Source of the DNA: Lentzea sp. NEAU-D7
Lineage (GTDB): Bacteria > Actinomycetota > Actinomycetes > Mycobacteriales > Pseudonocardiaceae
Assembly (NCBI RefSeq): GCF_026242055.1
Contig: NZ_JAPJDL010000008.1
Span: forward strand, 248,001-312,000
Reading direction: 5' to 3'
Length of the DNA: 64,000 nt
This document shows, one piece after another, positions 15,753 through 24,792 of this stretch. Under the pieces are notes generated by a model. It had not been told where the DNA came from and did not search any database. It worked only from the letters and a program-made list of their open reading frames with translations. The number at the start of each line of letters is the position of its first letter. Position 1 is the first letter of the stretch. The translations under genes were made by a program, and so were the position numbers.

Positions 15753-16319
15753 TCAGTCTTCTTCGGTGCGGCGGTAGCCGTTCTGCCGGGGGCAGATGTG
15801 GCCGTCCGCGTCGAGCGGTTCGTTGCACAGCGGGCAGGGCTTGCGACCGGCGTTGACGACGCGGTCGGCGCGTTCGGCGAAGGCGCGGGCGGCGGACGGG
15901 GACAGGAAGACCCGCACGGCGTCGGGGCCCTCCTCGGTGTCGTCGAGCACGACGGCCTCGTCGACCTCCTCCTCGGAGACCGCGAGGAGCTCGATGACGA
16001 CCGCCTTGGACTCGGCGTCCCAGCCCAGTCCCATGGTGCCGACGCGGAACTCCTCCTCGACGGGCACGTCGAGGGGCTGGGTGTCGAGGTCGTCGGGCGG
16101 GGCGTCGTCGGGCACGTCGGTGCCGAAGCGGCGATGCACCTCCTCGAGCAACGAGCCGATGCGCTCGGCGAGGACCTGGACCTGCTGCTTTTCCAGGGCG
16201 ACGCTGATCAACCTGCTCTGCTCGGAGGCCTGCAGGTAGAAGGTGCGGTCGCCGGGCTGCCCGACGGTTCCTGCGATGAACCGGTCGGGTGCGCGGAATA
16301 CGTGAATGACGCGAGCCAT
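15753..16319 (-). CDS. DUF3090 family protein
   Basis: The 188-aa protein begins MARVIHVFRAPDRFIAGTVG and contains RTFYLQASEQSRLISVALEKQQVQVLAERI and a C-terminal Cys pair plus Cys (PCPLCNEPLDADGHICPR) that should bind zinc. This is the standard DUF3090 layout, always next to SCO1664-type genes. Function is unknown. TAGGGT (16335-16330) lies 10 nt before ATG 16319. The divergent S9 peptidase gene starts 79 bp away. Confidence 0.92.
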   Translation of the reverse strand: MARVIHVFRAPDRFIAGTVGQPGDRTFYLQASEQSRLISVALEKQQVQVLAERIGSLLEEVHRRFGTDVPDDAPPDDLDTQPLDVPVEEEFRVGTMGLGWDAESKAVVIELLAVSEEEVDEAVVLDDTEEGPDAVRVFLSPSAARAFAERADRVVNAGRKPCPLCNEPLDADGHICPRQNGYRRTEED

Positions 16320-16397
16320 GGCACCTACGACCCTAGGCCACGCGGAGATCGTCGGCAGGTCCTCCCCCACCAAACACCGCGCGTATAGGGTCGGGCT

Positions 16398-18290
16398 GTG
16401 GTGAAGATCGCTTCGTACGGGACCTGGACCTCGCCGATCAGCGCCGGCGACACCTCGAAGCCGGGAGGGGGGTTCCAGTGGGCCGACCTGCACGGCGAGC
16501 AGGTGTGGTGGGCGGAGAGCCGGCCTGCCGAGGGCGGCAGGGTGGCGCTGGTGCGCGACGGCGTGGAGGTGCTGCCCGCGCCGTGGAACGCCCGCAACCG
16601 GGTGCACGAGTACGGCGGCCGGCCGTTCGTGGTGCTGGCGCCCGACCGGGTGGCGTTCACGCATTGGGACGACCAGCGCGTGTACGTGTTCGACCCGGAC
16701 TCCCCCGAGCCCAAGCCGCTGACCGAGGCCCCGCACCGGCACCACGGGGTGCGCTACTCCGACCTGTCGGCGGGCCCGGACGGCGAGGTGTGGTGCGTGC
16801 GGGAGACCGTCACCGGTGACGCGCGCACCGACGTGCGCCGCGACCTGGTGGCGATCACCGCGGCGGGCGAGGTCCGCGTGCTGGGCGCCTCGCACCACTT
16901 CATGACCGGCCCGAAGATCAGCCCGGACGGCACGCGGTTCGCGTGGATCGGCTGGAACCACCCGCAGATGCCGTGGGACGGCACCGAGCTGTGCGTCGCC
17001 GACGTCGGCTCGTCCACCCACGAGGTGGTCTCGGGGTCGGCGACGGAGGCGGTGTGCCAGTTCGAGTGGGAGGGCGACTCGCTGCTGGCGCTGACCGACC
17101 CGGACGGCTGGTGGAACCTGTTCCGCGTCTCCCCCGACGGCACCCGCACGAACCTGGCGCCGTGCGAGGAGGAGCTGGGCGGCCCGATGTGGCGGCTGGG
17201 CAACCGCTGGTTCGCGACGCTCTCGCCGGGCCGCTACCTGGTGGTGCGCTCGGGGCACCTGGCGGTGCTCGACGAGCGGTCCGCGACGGTGACCGACGTG
17301 CAGACCGACCTGCCGACGTGGGCGCCGGACCTGTCGGTGCGCGACGGTGTCGTGGTGTGCGCGGCGGCGGGGCCGACGTCGGACTTCGCCGTGGTGCGCC
17401 TGGACCTGTCCAACGGTGAGCTGACCTACCTGACCGGCTCGGAGACCGTGCCTTCCGCGGAGGCCGCGTACCTGCCGGTGCCGGTGGAGCGGATGTTCGG
17501 CGAGATCCCGGCGTACGTGTACGCGCCGTCCAACCCGGACTTCGCGGGCCCCGAGGGCGAGCTGCCGCCGTACGTGGTGCACGTGCACGGCGGGCCGACG
17601 GGGCGTGCGCTGCCCAAGCTCGACAGCGACATCGCCTACCTGACCAGCCGCGGCATCGGCGTGGTGGCGGTGAACTACGGCGGGTCGACCGGCTACGGGC
17701 GGGCGTTCCGCGAGCGGCTGCGCGAGCAGTGGGGTGTCGTGGACGTGCAGGACTGCGCGTTCGTCGCCCAGCAGCTCGCGGCGGAGGGCACGGCGGACCC
17801 GAAGCGGCTGGGGATCCGCGGTGGTTCGGCGGGCGGCTGGACGTCGGCGGCGTCGCTGACGTCCACGGACGTCTACCGGTGCGGCATGGTCGCGTTCCCG
17901 ATCCTGGACCTGGCCGGCTGGACGTCGGAGGGCGGCGAGACGCACGACTTCGAGTCGCGTTACGTCGAGGGCCTGGTCGGGACGCTGCCGGAGGCCGCGG
18001 ACCGCTACCGCGACCGGTCGCCGTCGACGAAGGCGCGTCAGGCGTCGGGTCCGGTGCTGCTGCTGCAGGGCCTGGAGGACGAGATCTGCCCGCCGGAGCA
18101 GGCGGACCGGTTCGCCGCGGACCTGGCCGGCTCGGGCATCCCGCACGCGTACCTGAGGTTCGAGGGTGAGCAGCACGGGTTCCGAATGGCCGAGAACATC
18201 AAGGCGGCGCTGGAGGCGGAGCTGTCGTTCTACGGGCAGGCGTTCGGGTTCGTGCCCGCGGGTGTGCCGGTGCTGGACCTGTCGGAGTGA
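16398..18290 (+). CDS. Prolyl oligopeptidase-family (S9) peptidase
   Basis: The 630-aa enzyme has an N-terminal beta-propeller (about residues 1-370; repeats such as GPKISPDGTRFAWIGW and RVSPDGTRTNL) and a C-terminal alpha/beta-hydrolase domain. The catalytic Ser is in GIRGGSAGGWTS (about 478), the Asp follows in LEDEICPP and the His in GEQHGFRM (about 596). It is cytoplasmic, with no signal peptide, and should cleave short peptides. TAGGGT (16386-16391) lies 6 nt before GTG 16398. The next gene overlaps its stop, suggesting a joint peptide-degradation role. Confidence 0.93.
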   Translation: MVKIASYGTWTSPISAGDTSKPGGGFQWADLHGEQVWWAESRPAEGGRVALVRDGVEVLPAPWNARNRVHEYGGRPFVVLAPDRVAFTHWDDQRVYVFDPDSPEPKPLTEAPHRHHGVRYSDLSAGPDGEVWCVRETVTGDARTDVRRDLVAITAAGEVRVLGASHHFMTGPKISPDGTRFAWIGWNHPQMPWDGTELCVADVGSSTHEVVSGSATEAVCQFEWEGDSLLALTDPDGWWNLFRVSPDGTRTNLAPCEEELGGPMWRLGNRWFATLSPGRYLVVRSGHLAVLDERSATVTDVQTDLPTWAPDLSVRDGVVVCAAAGPTSDFAVVRLDLSNGELTYLTGSETVPSAEAAYLPVPVERMFGEIPAYVYAPSNPDFAGPEGELPPYVVHVHGGPTGRALPKLDSDIAYLTSRGIGVVAVNYGGSTGYGRAFRERLREQWGVVDVQDCAFVAQQLAAEGTADPKRLGIRGGSAGGWTSAASLTSTDVYRCGMVAFPILDLAGWTSEGGETHDFESRYVEGLVGTLPEAADRYRDRSPSTKARQASGPVLLLQGLEDEICPPEQADRFAADLAGSGIPHAYLRFEGEQHGFRMAENIKAALEAELSFYGQAFGFVPAGVPVLDLSE

Positions 18291-19135
18291 GTCTGCTGTG
18301 CGCCGGGGACCGGGTCGCGCTGGTGTCCCCGGCCGGTCCGGCCCTGGCTCCGAGGATCACGGCGGGCGCGGAGGTGCTGCGGTCGTGGGGCCTGGAGGTC
18401 ACCGCACCGGTGGTGGCGCCGTGGTCGTTGCCGTACCTGGCCGGGTCGGACGAGGCGCGGGCGGCGGAGTTCGTGTCGGCGTGGTGCTCGGACGTGACGG
18501 CGGTGTTCAGCGTGCGCGGCGGCTACGGGTGTCTGCGGATGACGGACCTGGTGCCGTGGAAGGACCTGCCGCCGCGGGTGTTCGTGGGGTCCTCGGACGT
18601 GACGGTGCTGCACGCCGAGCTGAACGCGGTGGGGCAGTCCACGGTGTTCGGGCCGATGCCGGGCACCTCGGACTTCGTCGACGACCCGCTGGCCCAGGCG
18701 CGGCTGCGCGAGGTGCTGTTCGCGGGCACGCGGTCGTGGACGGCGGGAACGCCGGTGGTGGGCGGCACCGCGCGAGGGGTGCTCACGGGCGGGAACGCGG
18801 CGTTGCTGGCGGCCTCGATCGGCGGGCCGCGGTGGGCGCCGCCGGTGCCGGGGGCGATCGCGTTGCTGGAGGACGTCGGTGAGGAGCCCTACCGGCTGGA
18901 CCGGATCCTGACGCAGCTGCTGCGGGCGGGCTGGTTCGAGCCGGTGTCGGGCATCGTGCTGGGGTCGTGGACGGACTGCGGTGACGTGTCGGCGGTGCTG
19001 GCGGACCGGCTGTCGGGGCTGGGGGTGCCGATCCTGGGTGACTTCGGGTTCGGGCACTGCGCGGGCTCGTGGTCGTTGCCCCTGGGGGTGGCCGCGGAGC
19101 TCGACGCCTCCGCCGCGAGGCTGACGCTGCTGTAG
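18287..19135 (+). CDS. S66-family LD-carboxypeptidase-like peptidase
   Basis: The 282-aa protein shows the S66 fold: GDRVALVSPAGPAL, VFSVRGGYGCLRM, the nucleophile Ser103 in VFVGSSDVTVLH, Glu in LLEDVGEEPYRLDR and His in FGHCAGSWSLPLG. The shorter length is typical of LdcA-like cytosolic murein tetrapeptide carboxypeptidases. GTG 18287 overlaps the stop of the S9 peptidase gene (GTGA), so translation is coupled. It is the second S66 member in 5 kb; the two are too different to be a recent duplication. Confidence 0.88.
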   Translation: MSLLCAGDRVALVSPAGPALAPRITAGAEVLRSWGLEVTAPVVAPWSLPYLAGSDEARAAEFVSAWCSDVTAVFSVRGGYGCLRMTDLVPWKDLPPRVFVGSSDVTVLHAELNAVGQSTVFGPMPGTSDFVDDPLAQARLREVLFAGTRSWTAGTPVVGGTARGVLTGGNAALLAASIGGPRWAPPVPGAIALLEDVGEEPYRLDRILTQLLRAGWFEPVSGIVLGSWTDCGDVSAVLADRLSGLGVPILGDFGFGHCAGSWSLPLGVAAELDASAARLTLL

Positions 19136-19187
19136 GCGGTGCCCGGTGAGCCGGGCACCGCCGGAACAGCCGGACACGCGTGTCCGG
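19135..19187. terminator. Two back-to-back hairpins between convergent genes
   Basis: Hairpin one is GGCGGTGCCCGG (19135-19146), loop TGAG, CCGGGCACCGCC (19151-19162), a perfect 12-bp stem that starts on the last base of the S66 stop. Hairpin two is the 18-bp perfect palindrome CCGGACACGCGTGTCCGG (19170-19187). They probably end transcription from both sides, since the repressor gene runs toward them from the right. Confidence 0.8.
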
Positions 19188-19214
19188 GTCTGCCGGCCGT
19201 GGCCGTCCTCCGGC

Positions 19215-19757
19215 TCACCGGATACGGCCCTGCCGGGCGTCGGCGCGCAGCTGGTCGGTGTGCCGGCCGATGTCGGCGATCTGCTGCGCGAGACCGGGCT
19301 GCCCGTCGCGCAGTCCGGGCCCCGCCTGTGCCAGAGGGCCGAGCAGGCCGGCCGCGTCCTCGCCGGCGAGCGCCTGTTGCACGGCGGGGTCGTGCGGACC
19401 GACCTGGGCGGCCAGGGTGCGCAGCACGGTGGCGTTCTTCTGCGCCCACGCGGTGACGGCCTTGTCTCCCGCACGCCGGTCGCGTTCGGCCTGCACGCGT
19501 TCGTCGCCGGTGCCGCCCTCGCCGGTGCGGCGCACGCGCAGGTAGCGCTTCTCGGCGGCCTGCCGGCTGGCGACGCCGAGGGCCGGGGCGAGGTCGGCCC
19601 AGCTCGTGCCCAGTGCCCGCGCGGCCTCGATGAGCTGGGGCTCCCAGCCGGACAGCTCGTCGCGCAGCTGCCTGAGCAGCATCAACGCCGCGAGGACCTC
19701 GGTGGCGTCACCGGGCGCGGCGGCCGCGGACCGGACCGCGTCGTAGTCGTTCGTCAT
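19215..19757 (-). CDS. RheA-like HSP18 transcriptional repressor
   Basis: The 180-aa protein resembles the HSP18 regulators of actinomycetes: [43 protein letters not shown] is a helix-turn-helix with a basic recognition part (about residues 35-75), followed by an Ala/Gln-rich helical region. RheA of Streptomyces albus is a heat-sensing repressor of hsp18, and this gene is divergent from an hsp18-type gene. ATG 19757 has GGGAGG as ribosome site; that site lies inside the first operator, so the gene is probably autoregulated. Confidence 0.85.
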   Translation of the reverse strand: MTNDYDAVRSAAAAPGDATEVLAALMLLRQLRDELSGWEPQLIEAARALGTSWADLAPALGVASRQAAEKRYLRVRRTGEGGTGDERVQAERDRRAGDKAVTAWAQKNATVLRTLAAQVGPHDPAVQQALAGEDAAGLLGPLAQAGPGLRDGQPGLAQQIADIGRHTDQLRADARQGRIR

Positions 19758-19803
19758 GTCATCCTCCCGATGACGCTCGGGACTTGTCATCGTTCCGACG
19801 ACA
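19757..19803. promoter_or_regulatory. Two RheA-type operators (TGTCATC-N5-GATGACA)
   Basis: Operator 1 is TGTCATC CTCCC GATGACG (19757-19775) and operator 2 is TGTCATC GTTCC GACGACA (19785-19803). Both match the RheA operator described for hsp18 of Streptomyces albus, each with one base off. Operator 1 covers the repressor start codon and ribosome site; operator 2 overlaps the -35/-10 spacer of the small heat-shock gene. Their centres are 28 bp apart. Confidence 0.85.
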
Positions 19804-19812
19804 TGCTACAAC
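19784..19812 (+). promoter_or_regulatory. Promoter of the hsp18 gene
   Basis: TTGTCA (19784-19789) and TACAAC (19807-19812) are separated by 17 bp, a housekeeping-sigma-like promoter. Operator 2 begins inside the -35 box, so bound repressor would exclude polymerase. The leader before ATG 19862 would be about 42 nt. Confidence 0.65.
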
Positions 19813-19861
19813 AGTGGTGCAGCGCATTGACAGTCCTACGAGTGATGACTGGAGGTGTCAG

Positions 19862-20293
19862 ATGTTGATGCGCACTGACCCGTTCCGCGAGCTGGACCGG
19901 CTGACGCAGCAGGTGATGGGGACCGCGGGGACGTGGTCGCGGCCCACGGCGATGCCGATGGACGCCTACCGCGACGGCGAGGAGTTCGTGGTGTCCTTCG
20001 ACCTGCCGGGCGTGGCACTGGACGCGATCGACCTCGACGTCGAGCGCAACGTGCTGACCGTCAAGGCCGAGCGCCGGCCGGTGGGCAAGGACGTCGAGAT
20101 GCAGGTGTCGGAGCGGCCGCTGGGCGTGTTCTCGCGGCAGCTGTTCCTGGGTGACTCGCTCGACACCGACCACATCGACGCCAAGTACGACGCGGGTGTG
20201 CTGACGCTGCGGATTCCGATCGCGGAACGCGCGAAGCCCCGCAAGATCGCGATCTCCGCGGGTGAGGACGCGCCGCGCCAGATCGACGCCTGA
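19862..20293 (+). CDS. Small heat-shock protein Hsp18/Hsp20
   Basis: The 143-aa chaperone has an alpha-crystallin domain (about residues 35-130): [40 protein letters not shown], and [21 protein letters not shown], which contains the GVLTLxxP and C-terminal I-x-I-type elements (KIAIS). It holds unfolding proteins during heat stress in the cytoplasm. GGAGGT lies 5 nt before ATG 19862; ATG 19868 is also in frame. It is divergent from, and very likely repressed by, the RheA-like protein. Confidence 0.95.
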   Translation: MLMRTDPFRELDRLTQQVMGTAGTWSRPTAMPMDAYRDGEEFVVSFDLPGVALDAIDLDVERNVLTVKAERRPVGKDVEMQVSERPLGVFSRQLFLGDSLDTDHIDAKYDAGVLTLRIPIAERAKPRKIAISAGEDAPRQIDA

Positions 20294-20347
20294 TCCCCCC
20301 GGCGGGCGGCGGCCGTCCGGGTGACGCCCGGTAGGCTTCCGCCCGCC

Positions 20348-21061
20348 ATGAGACCGCAGCCCCAGTGGACGGCGCTGGACGTCTACGCGTCCAATTCCGA
20401 CCTTTACGCAGATCCCCGACTGGTGGAACGGGTGGATTACCGGCGTCGCTTCAAGCGGCACCGGCCCCGGACCCCGTCGGTCGTGCTCGCCCCGCACGGC
20501 GGTGGCATCGAGGTCGGGACCTCGGAGCTGTGCCTCGCGATCGCGGGATTCCACCCCTCCACGAGGGTGCCGATCGGCCAGACCCACGACTACTGGATGT
20601 TCGAGGGCCTGCGCACGGCCTCGAACGACGAGCTGCACGTGACGTCGTCGAACTGCGACGACCGGGTGGCGCGGCAGCTGGTGTCGGGTGCCTCGCACGC
20701 GCTGGGCCTGCACGGGTGCACGGCGGCCGCGGCGGGCCTGGAGGACCACGACCGGGCGGTGCTGGTCGGCGGCCGCGACGCGTTGCTGCGCCTGGAGCTG
20801 CTGACGCGGCTGCGGCGGGCGGGTTTCCACACGGTCGACGCGGTGGACCACCCCGTCCTGGGCGGCTACGACCGGGCCAACATCGCGAACCGCACCCGCG
20901 GGCGGCAGGGCGGGCAGCTGGAGCTGACGACTCCCCTGCGCTCGGCGATGTTCGAGGAGAACTCGCGGTCGGATCGGCGGCACACGACGACCGAGGTGTT
21001 CTGGGACTTCGTGCACGCCTGCCGGGCGGCCCTGGCGGCGCGTGAGGCGCTGAACAACTGA
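20348..21061 (+). CDS. Poly-gamma-glutamate hydrolase-family protein
   Basis: The 237-aa protein matches the phage/bacterial PGA-hydrolase (DUF867) family: VVLAPHGGGIEVGTSELCLAIAG holds the zinc-binding His-Gly-Gly-x-x-Glu, HDYWMFEG follows, and a later ASHALGLHGC has a third candidate His. Family members are zinc peptidases with a carboxypeptidase-like fold that cleave poly-gamma-glutamate. No signal peptide is seen, so the substrate may be intracellular. TAGGCT (20332-20337) lies 10 nt before ATG 20348. Confidence 0.85.
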   Translation: MRPQPQWTALDVYASNSDLYADPRLVERVDYRRRFKRHRPRTPSVVLAPHGGGIEVGTSELCLAIAGFHPSTRVPIGQTHDYWMFEGLRTASNDELHVTSSNCDDRVARQLVSGASHALGLHGCTAAAAGLEDHDRAVLVGGRDALLRLELLTRLRRAGFHTVDAVDHPVLGGYDRANIANRTRGRQGGQLELTTPLRSAMFEENSRSDRRHTTTEVFWDFVHACRAALAAREALNN

Positions 21062-21101
21062 ACGCCCGACAACCGGCGGCCGCACCACTAGCGTGAGCGG
21101 C

Positions 21102-21464
21102 GTGCGCCTCTCCCTCACCTCGGTCACGGTCGGCACGTCGCAGCCCCGCGAGCTCGCCGCGTTCTACGCGCGGCTGCTCGGCGCCACCGTCGAGACGGCG
21201 GACGACGGCTGGGCGCTGGTGCGCGTCGAGGGCGGGCTTTCGCTCGGTTTCGAGCGCGAACGGCACTTCCGCCGGCCGGTGTGGCCGAGCGCGGCGGGTG
21301 AGCAGACGGCGTCGCAGCACCTCGACGTGCAGGTCGACGACCTCGACGCGGCGGTGCGGCACGCGGTGGCGTGCGGGGCGGTGCTCGCCGGGACCCAGCC
21401 TCAGGAGACCGTGCGGGTGCTCATCGATCCCGACGGGCACCCGTTCTGCCTGTTCGTGGAGTAG
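21102..21464 (+). CDS. VOC/glyoxalase-fold protein
   Basis: The 120-aa protein has two beta-alpha-beta-beta-beta halves typical of the vicinal-oxygen-chelate fold: RLSLTSVTVGTSQPRELAAFYARLLGA and HLDVQVDDLDAAVRHAVACGA, ending with VLIDPDGHPFCLFVE. It could bind a metal and a small substrate; no specific activity is implied. GTG 21102 was preferred over GTG 21093 because TAGCGT (21089-21094) lies 7 nt upstream and the first strand starts there. Confidence 0.85.
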   Translation: MRLSLTSVTVGTSQPRELAAFYARLLGATVETADDGWALVRVEGGLSLGFERERHFRRPVWPSAAGEQTASQHLDVQVDDLDAAVRHAVACGAVLAGTQPQETVRVLIDPDGHPFCLFVE

Positions 21465-21481
21465 GTGCGTTGATCCGCAGG

Positions 21482-21728
21482 GTTGTTGACCCGGCTGATG
21501 GGTGGTTGGCCGGCGAGTGCGGCGCCGGTCGGTGGTGGCGGGTCTGCCGCAGCCGGCACACCTGAGCCTCGAGTCGTGGGGCGGTGCGGTTCGGGGTCGT
21601 GAGCGGACGGCTGGAGCGGTCGCGCAGTCCTGTCTCGCCCTTGGTGAGCCAGCGGCGCATCCACTCGTCGGCGGTCGCGCGGGAGATGCGCTGGGACGCG
21701 AAGGCCATGATCAAGGCCTGTCAACAAC
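21482..21728 (-). mobile_element. IS481-family remnant, internally deleted, ends retained
   Basis: GTTGTTGAC at 21482-21490 and its complement GTCAACAAC at 21720-21728 look like terminal inverted repeats. Between them, the minus strand encodes an IS481-like N-terminal HTH piece (ATADEWMRRWLTKGETGLRD and RSSRPLTTPNRT, about 21714-21530) joined, with a frameshift, to a typical transposase C-terminus (LAGQPPISRVNN, from about 21517). The central catalytic DDE region is missing, so it cannot transpose by itself. The flank 21729-21901 holds no recognisable gene. Confidence 0.75.
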
Positions 21729-21901
21729 GCTCGTGATCACCGCACCTGGGCTGTTCCGTCGGCGGCAGCAACGGCCGAGGGTCCCGGCGACCGGGCCACC
21801 TCTGACACGGGTGACCCCCTCGGCGAAGAGCGCGTCGGGGTGCCACCCGTGTCGTCGAGCATCGCCAGCACGTCGGTCTGTCTGGCGTGGTCTTCCTGTC
21901 C

Positions 21902-23113
21902 TTACACGTACTTCCTGAGTTCCCTCTTCGCCAGCGACATGCGGTGGACCTCGTCGGGGCCGTCGGCCAGGCGCAGGGTGCGGGTGGCGGCCCACAGCTC
22001 GGCGAGCGGGAAGTCCTGGCTGACGCCGGCGCCGCCGTGGGCCTGGATGGCCTTGTCGAGGACCCATTCGGTCATCGACGGGACGCCGATCTTGATGGCC
22101 TGGATCTCGGTGTGGGCGCCCTTGTTGCCGACGGTGTCCATCAGCCACGCGGTCTTGAGCACGAGCAGCCGGGCCTGTTCGATGCGGACGCGGGACTCGG
22201 CGATCCACTCGTGCACGACGCCCTGGGTGGCGATGGGCCTGCCGAACGCGACGCGCGAGGACACGCGGCGGCACATCAGCTCGAGGGCGCGTTCGGCCAT
22301 GCCGATCAGGCGCATGCAGTGGTGGATGCGGCCGGGGCCGAGGCGGGCCTGGGCGACGGCGAAGCCCTCGCCCTCGCCCGCGATGAGGTTGGAGGCGGGG
22401 ACGCGGACGTCCTCGAACAGGATCTCTGCGTGGCCGCCGTGGGCGTGGTCGCCGTAGCCGAAGACGTGCAGGGCGCGCTGGACGGTGACGCCGGGGGTGT
22501 CGCGCGGGACGAGGATCATGGCCTGCTGGCGGTGGCGTTCGGCGTCGGGGTCGGTCTTGCCCATGACGATGAAGATGGCGCAGTTGGGGTTCATCGCGCC
22601 GGAGGACCACCACTTGCGGCCGTTGATGACGTAGTCGTCGCCGTCGCGTTCGATGCGGGTGGCGATGTTGGTGGCGTCGGAGGAGGCGACCTCGGGTTCG
22701 GTCATGCAGAACGCGGAGCGGATCTCGCCGTCGAGCAGGGGCTGCAGCCACTGCTTCTTCTGCTCGTCGGTGCCGAACATGGCGAGCACTTCCATGTTCC
22801 CGGTGTCGGGGGCGGCGCAGTTGAGCGCCTCGGGGGCGAGGTGGGGGCTGCGGCCGGTGATCTCGGCCAGCGGCGCGTACTGCAGGTTCGTCAGGCCCGC
22901 GCCGTGCTCGGCGTCGGGCAGGAAGAGGTTCCACAGGCCTTGGCGGCGGGCCTCGGCCTTGAGCTCCTCGAGGATCGGCTGGCGTTCCCACGGGTCGGCG
23001 GCGTCGTGCAGCTGCTGTTCGAGGACCGCTTCGGCCGGGTAGACGTGGGAGTCCATGAACGCGAGGAGCTTGGTGCGCAGTTCCTCGGTCTTGGCGTCGT
23101 AGGCGAAGTCCAT
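21902..23113 (-). CDS. Acyl-CoA dehydrogenase (ACAD10/11-like)
   Basis: The 403-aa flavoenzyme has the ACAD signatures [16 protein letters not shown] (FAD/substrate loop), [38 protein letters not shown] and [25 protein letters not shown] and the overall pattern fit the ACAD10/ACAD11 and bacterial LvaC-type branch, which act with an APH-type kinase. Its ATG overlaps the stop of the kinase gene (TAATG), so the two are translated together. It ends a three-gene operon with the HAD and kinase genes. Confidence 0.93.
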   Translation of the reverse strand: MDFAYDAKTEELRTKLLAFMDSHVYPAEAVLEQQLHDAADPWERQPILEELKAEARRQGLWNLFLPDAEHGAGLTNLQYAPLAEITGRSPHLAPEALNCAAPDTGNMEVLAMFGTDEQKKQWLQPLLDGEIRSAFCMTEPEVASSDATNIATRIERDGDDYVINGRKWWSSGAMNPNCAIFIVMGKTDPDAERHRQQAMILVPRDTPGVTVQRALHVFGYGDHAHGGHAEILFEDVRVPASNLIAGEGEGFAVAQARLGPGRIHHCMRLIGMAERALELMCRRVSSRVAFGRPIATQGVVHEWIAESRVRIEQARLLVLKTAWLMDTVGNKGAHTEIQAIKIGVPSMTEWVLDKAIQAHGGAGVSQDFPLAELWAATRTLRLADGPDEVHRMSLAKRELRKYV

Positions 23114-24117
23114 TAGAGCTCCTTGTGGGCGGCGGCGAGTCCCTGCCGCACGAGGGGAACGGTGAACGCGCCGAGCTTTTCGAAGCCGGCGCCGACGGTC
23201 TTGCCACTGGCGAAGCGGAAGTGGATGCCTTCGACGATGACGGCGAGCTTGAAGTAGCCGAAGGCGATGTACCAGCCCAGGCCGGAGGTGTCGGTGCCGG
23301 TGCGGGCGGTGTAGCGGGCGACGAGCTCGTCGGCGGTGAGGAAGCCGGGCAGGGACGGCACGCTGCCGGTGATGGGGTCGTTGTCGACGCCCAGGCCGGC
23401 CCAGTAGACGTAGAGCAGGCCGAGGTCGGCGAGCGGGTCGCCGAGGGTGGCCATCTCCCAGTCCAGGACGGCGCTGATGGCGAGCGGGTCCCGCGTCACC
23501 AGGGCGTTGTCGAGGCGGTAGTCGCCGTGGATGATCGCGGCGCGCGGCGAGTCCGGGACGGTGTCGGCGAGTTTGTCGCGCAGTTCGTCGATGCCGGGCA
23601 GGTCGCGGCTGCGGGAGGCGTCGAGCTGCTTGCCCCACCGCTTGACCTGCCGGGCCATGAACCCCTCCGGGCGGCCGAAGTCCTGCAGGCCGACGGAGGC
23701 GGGGTCGACGGAGTGCAGGTCGGCGAGCACGTCGACGAGGCGTTCGGACAGGGTGCGGGCGTCGGAGGGGGTGAGCCACGGGCACTGGCCGCGTTCGCGC
23801 AGGGCGGCGCCGGGCATCTCCTGCATGAGGTAGAAGGGCGCGCCGATGACGGAGGTGTCCTCGACGAGCTGGTGGGCGCCGGGCACGGGGACGGTGGTGT
23901 CGGCGAGCGCGGAGATGACGCGGAACTCGCGGGCCATGTCGTGGGCGGTGGCGAGGACGTGGCCCAGCGGCGGGCGGCGCAGGACCCAGGTGCGGGTGCC
24001 GTCGCTGATGCGGTAGGTGAGGTTGGAGCGGCCGCCGCGGAACAGCTCGCCGGTGAGCGGGCCCGTGCCCAGGTGCGTGGCCAGGGCCTGCAGGTCGAGG
24101 CCGGGAAGGTCGGTCAC
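23113..24117 (-). CDS. APH-family acyl/hydroxyacyl kinase (ACAD10/11, LvaA-like)
   Basis: The 334-aa protein is an aminoglycoside-phosphotransferase-fold kinase of the type fused to acyl-CoA dehydrogenase in vertebrate ACAD10/11: [10 protein letters not shown] (nucleotide loop), [18 protein letters not shown] (the ACAD-linked signature), catalytic loop [12 protein letters not shown] and metal site [16 protein letters not shown]. Known relatives phosphorylate 4-hydroxyacyl-CoA so that the dehydrogenase partner can eliminate phosphate. The gene overlaps both neighbours by 1-4 bp. Confidence 0.92.
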   Translation of the reverse strand: MTDLPGLDLQALATHLGTGPLTGELFRGGRSNLTYRISDGTRTWVLRRPPLGHVLATAHDMAREFRVISALADTTVPVPGAHQLVEDTSVIGAPFYLMQEMPGAALRERGQCPWLTPSDARTLSERLVDVLADLHSVDPASVGLQDFGRPEGFMARQVKRWGKQLDASRSRDLPGIDELRDKLADTVPDSPRAAIIHGDYRLDNALVTRDPLAISAVLDWEMATLGDPLADLGLLYVYWAGLGVDNDPITGSVPSLPGFLTADELVARYTARTGTDTSGLGWYIAFGYFKLAVIVEGIHFRFASGKTVGAGFEKLGAFTVPLVRQGLAAAHKEL

Positions 24118-24785
24118 AGGTTCACTCCGAGGGTGGCGAGGTGGGCGCGGGTGCTGTCCGCGCTGGTGTGGCGGAAGGCGTGCATGCCGACGGCCTGGGC
24201 GGCTTCGACGTTGACGGGGGCGTCGTCGAAGAACACCGATCGTGCGGCGGGGACACCGACCTGCTCGAGAGTGTGGTGGTAGATGCGTTCGTCGGGTTTG
24301 CGCAGGCCGATCCGGCCGCTGATCACGACGGTGTCGAACAGTTCGAGCAGCAGGTCCTTCGGGTAGCCCTCGCCCCAGCTGTTGGACAGCAGCGCGGTGT
24401 GCAGGCCGGCGGCGCGGGCCCCGCGGACGAGCTCGACCATCGCCGGGTCGGGGGTCGCGCCGCCGAACATGCGCTTGAGCAGCCCGTTCTCGTCGATGCC
24501 CGCGCCGCTGGTGGTGATCAGCTCGGCCGCGAGCAGCCGTTCGAACTCGGGCACGGTGAGTTCGCCGGTCTCCAGGCGGTACACGGGGTTGCCGGGCAGG
24601 GCGTCGCGGCCCAGCCAGTCGCGCATGATGCGGCCGTAGACGTCGCGGTCGATGGCCTCGGCGTGCAGCCAGGCGCCGACGAACTCGGGCACGGAGACGG
24701 TCAGGACGCCGCCCCAGTCGAAGATCAGCGCGTCGACCTCGGGCCGCTGGCCGCCGGGGAGGTCGTTGCCTGTTGAGTCACCCAC
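24114..24785 (-). CDS. HAD-superfamily hydrolase (ACAD10 HAD-like)
   Basis: The 223-aa protein has HAD motifs I ([10 protein letters not shown]), II (LLSNSWG), III ([10 protein letters not shown]) and IV ([13 protein letters not shown]); DWGGVL is the form seen in the HAD domain of ACAD10 and epoxide-hydrolase N-domains. Position 3 of motif I is Gly where phosphatases usually have a second Asp, so strong phosphatase activity is doubtful. GTG 24785 was chosen because a full promoter (TTGCCG-N17-TACCCT) ends 7 nt upstream; ATG 24821 would overlap that promoter. Confidence 0.88.
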   Translation of the reverse strand: MGDSTGNDLPGGQRPEVDALIFDWGGVLTVSVPEFVGAWLHAEAIDRDVYGRIMRDWLGRDALPGNPVYRLETGELTVPEFERLLAAELITTSGAGIDENGLLKRMFGGATPDPAMVELVRGARAAGLHTALLSNSWGEGYPKDLLLELFDTVVISGRIGLRKPDERIYHHTLEQVGVPAARSVFFDDAPVNVEAAQAVGMHAFRHTSADSTRAHLATLGVNL

Positions 24786-24792
24786 GACTCGG

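Noticed and set aside
14963..16319. Expectation of a mycothiol ligase (mshC) next to the SCO1664/DUF3090 pair
   Set aside because: In Streptomyces mshC is nearby, but here the neighbours are S66 and S9 peptidase genes; no ligase motif was seen.
21728..21901. Short minus-strand ORF between the IS remnant and the acyl-CoA dehydrogenase
   Set aside because: A frame is open but has no start with ribosome site, no motif and runs into the IS end; treated as intergenic.
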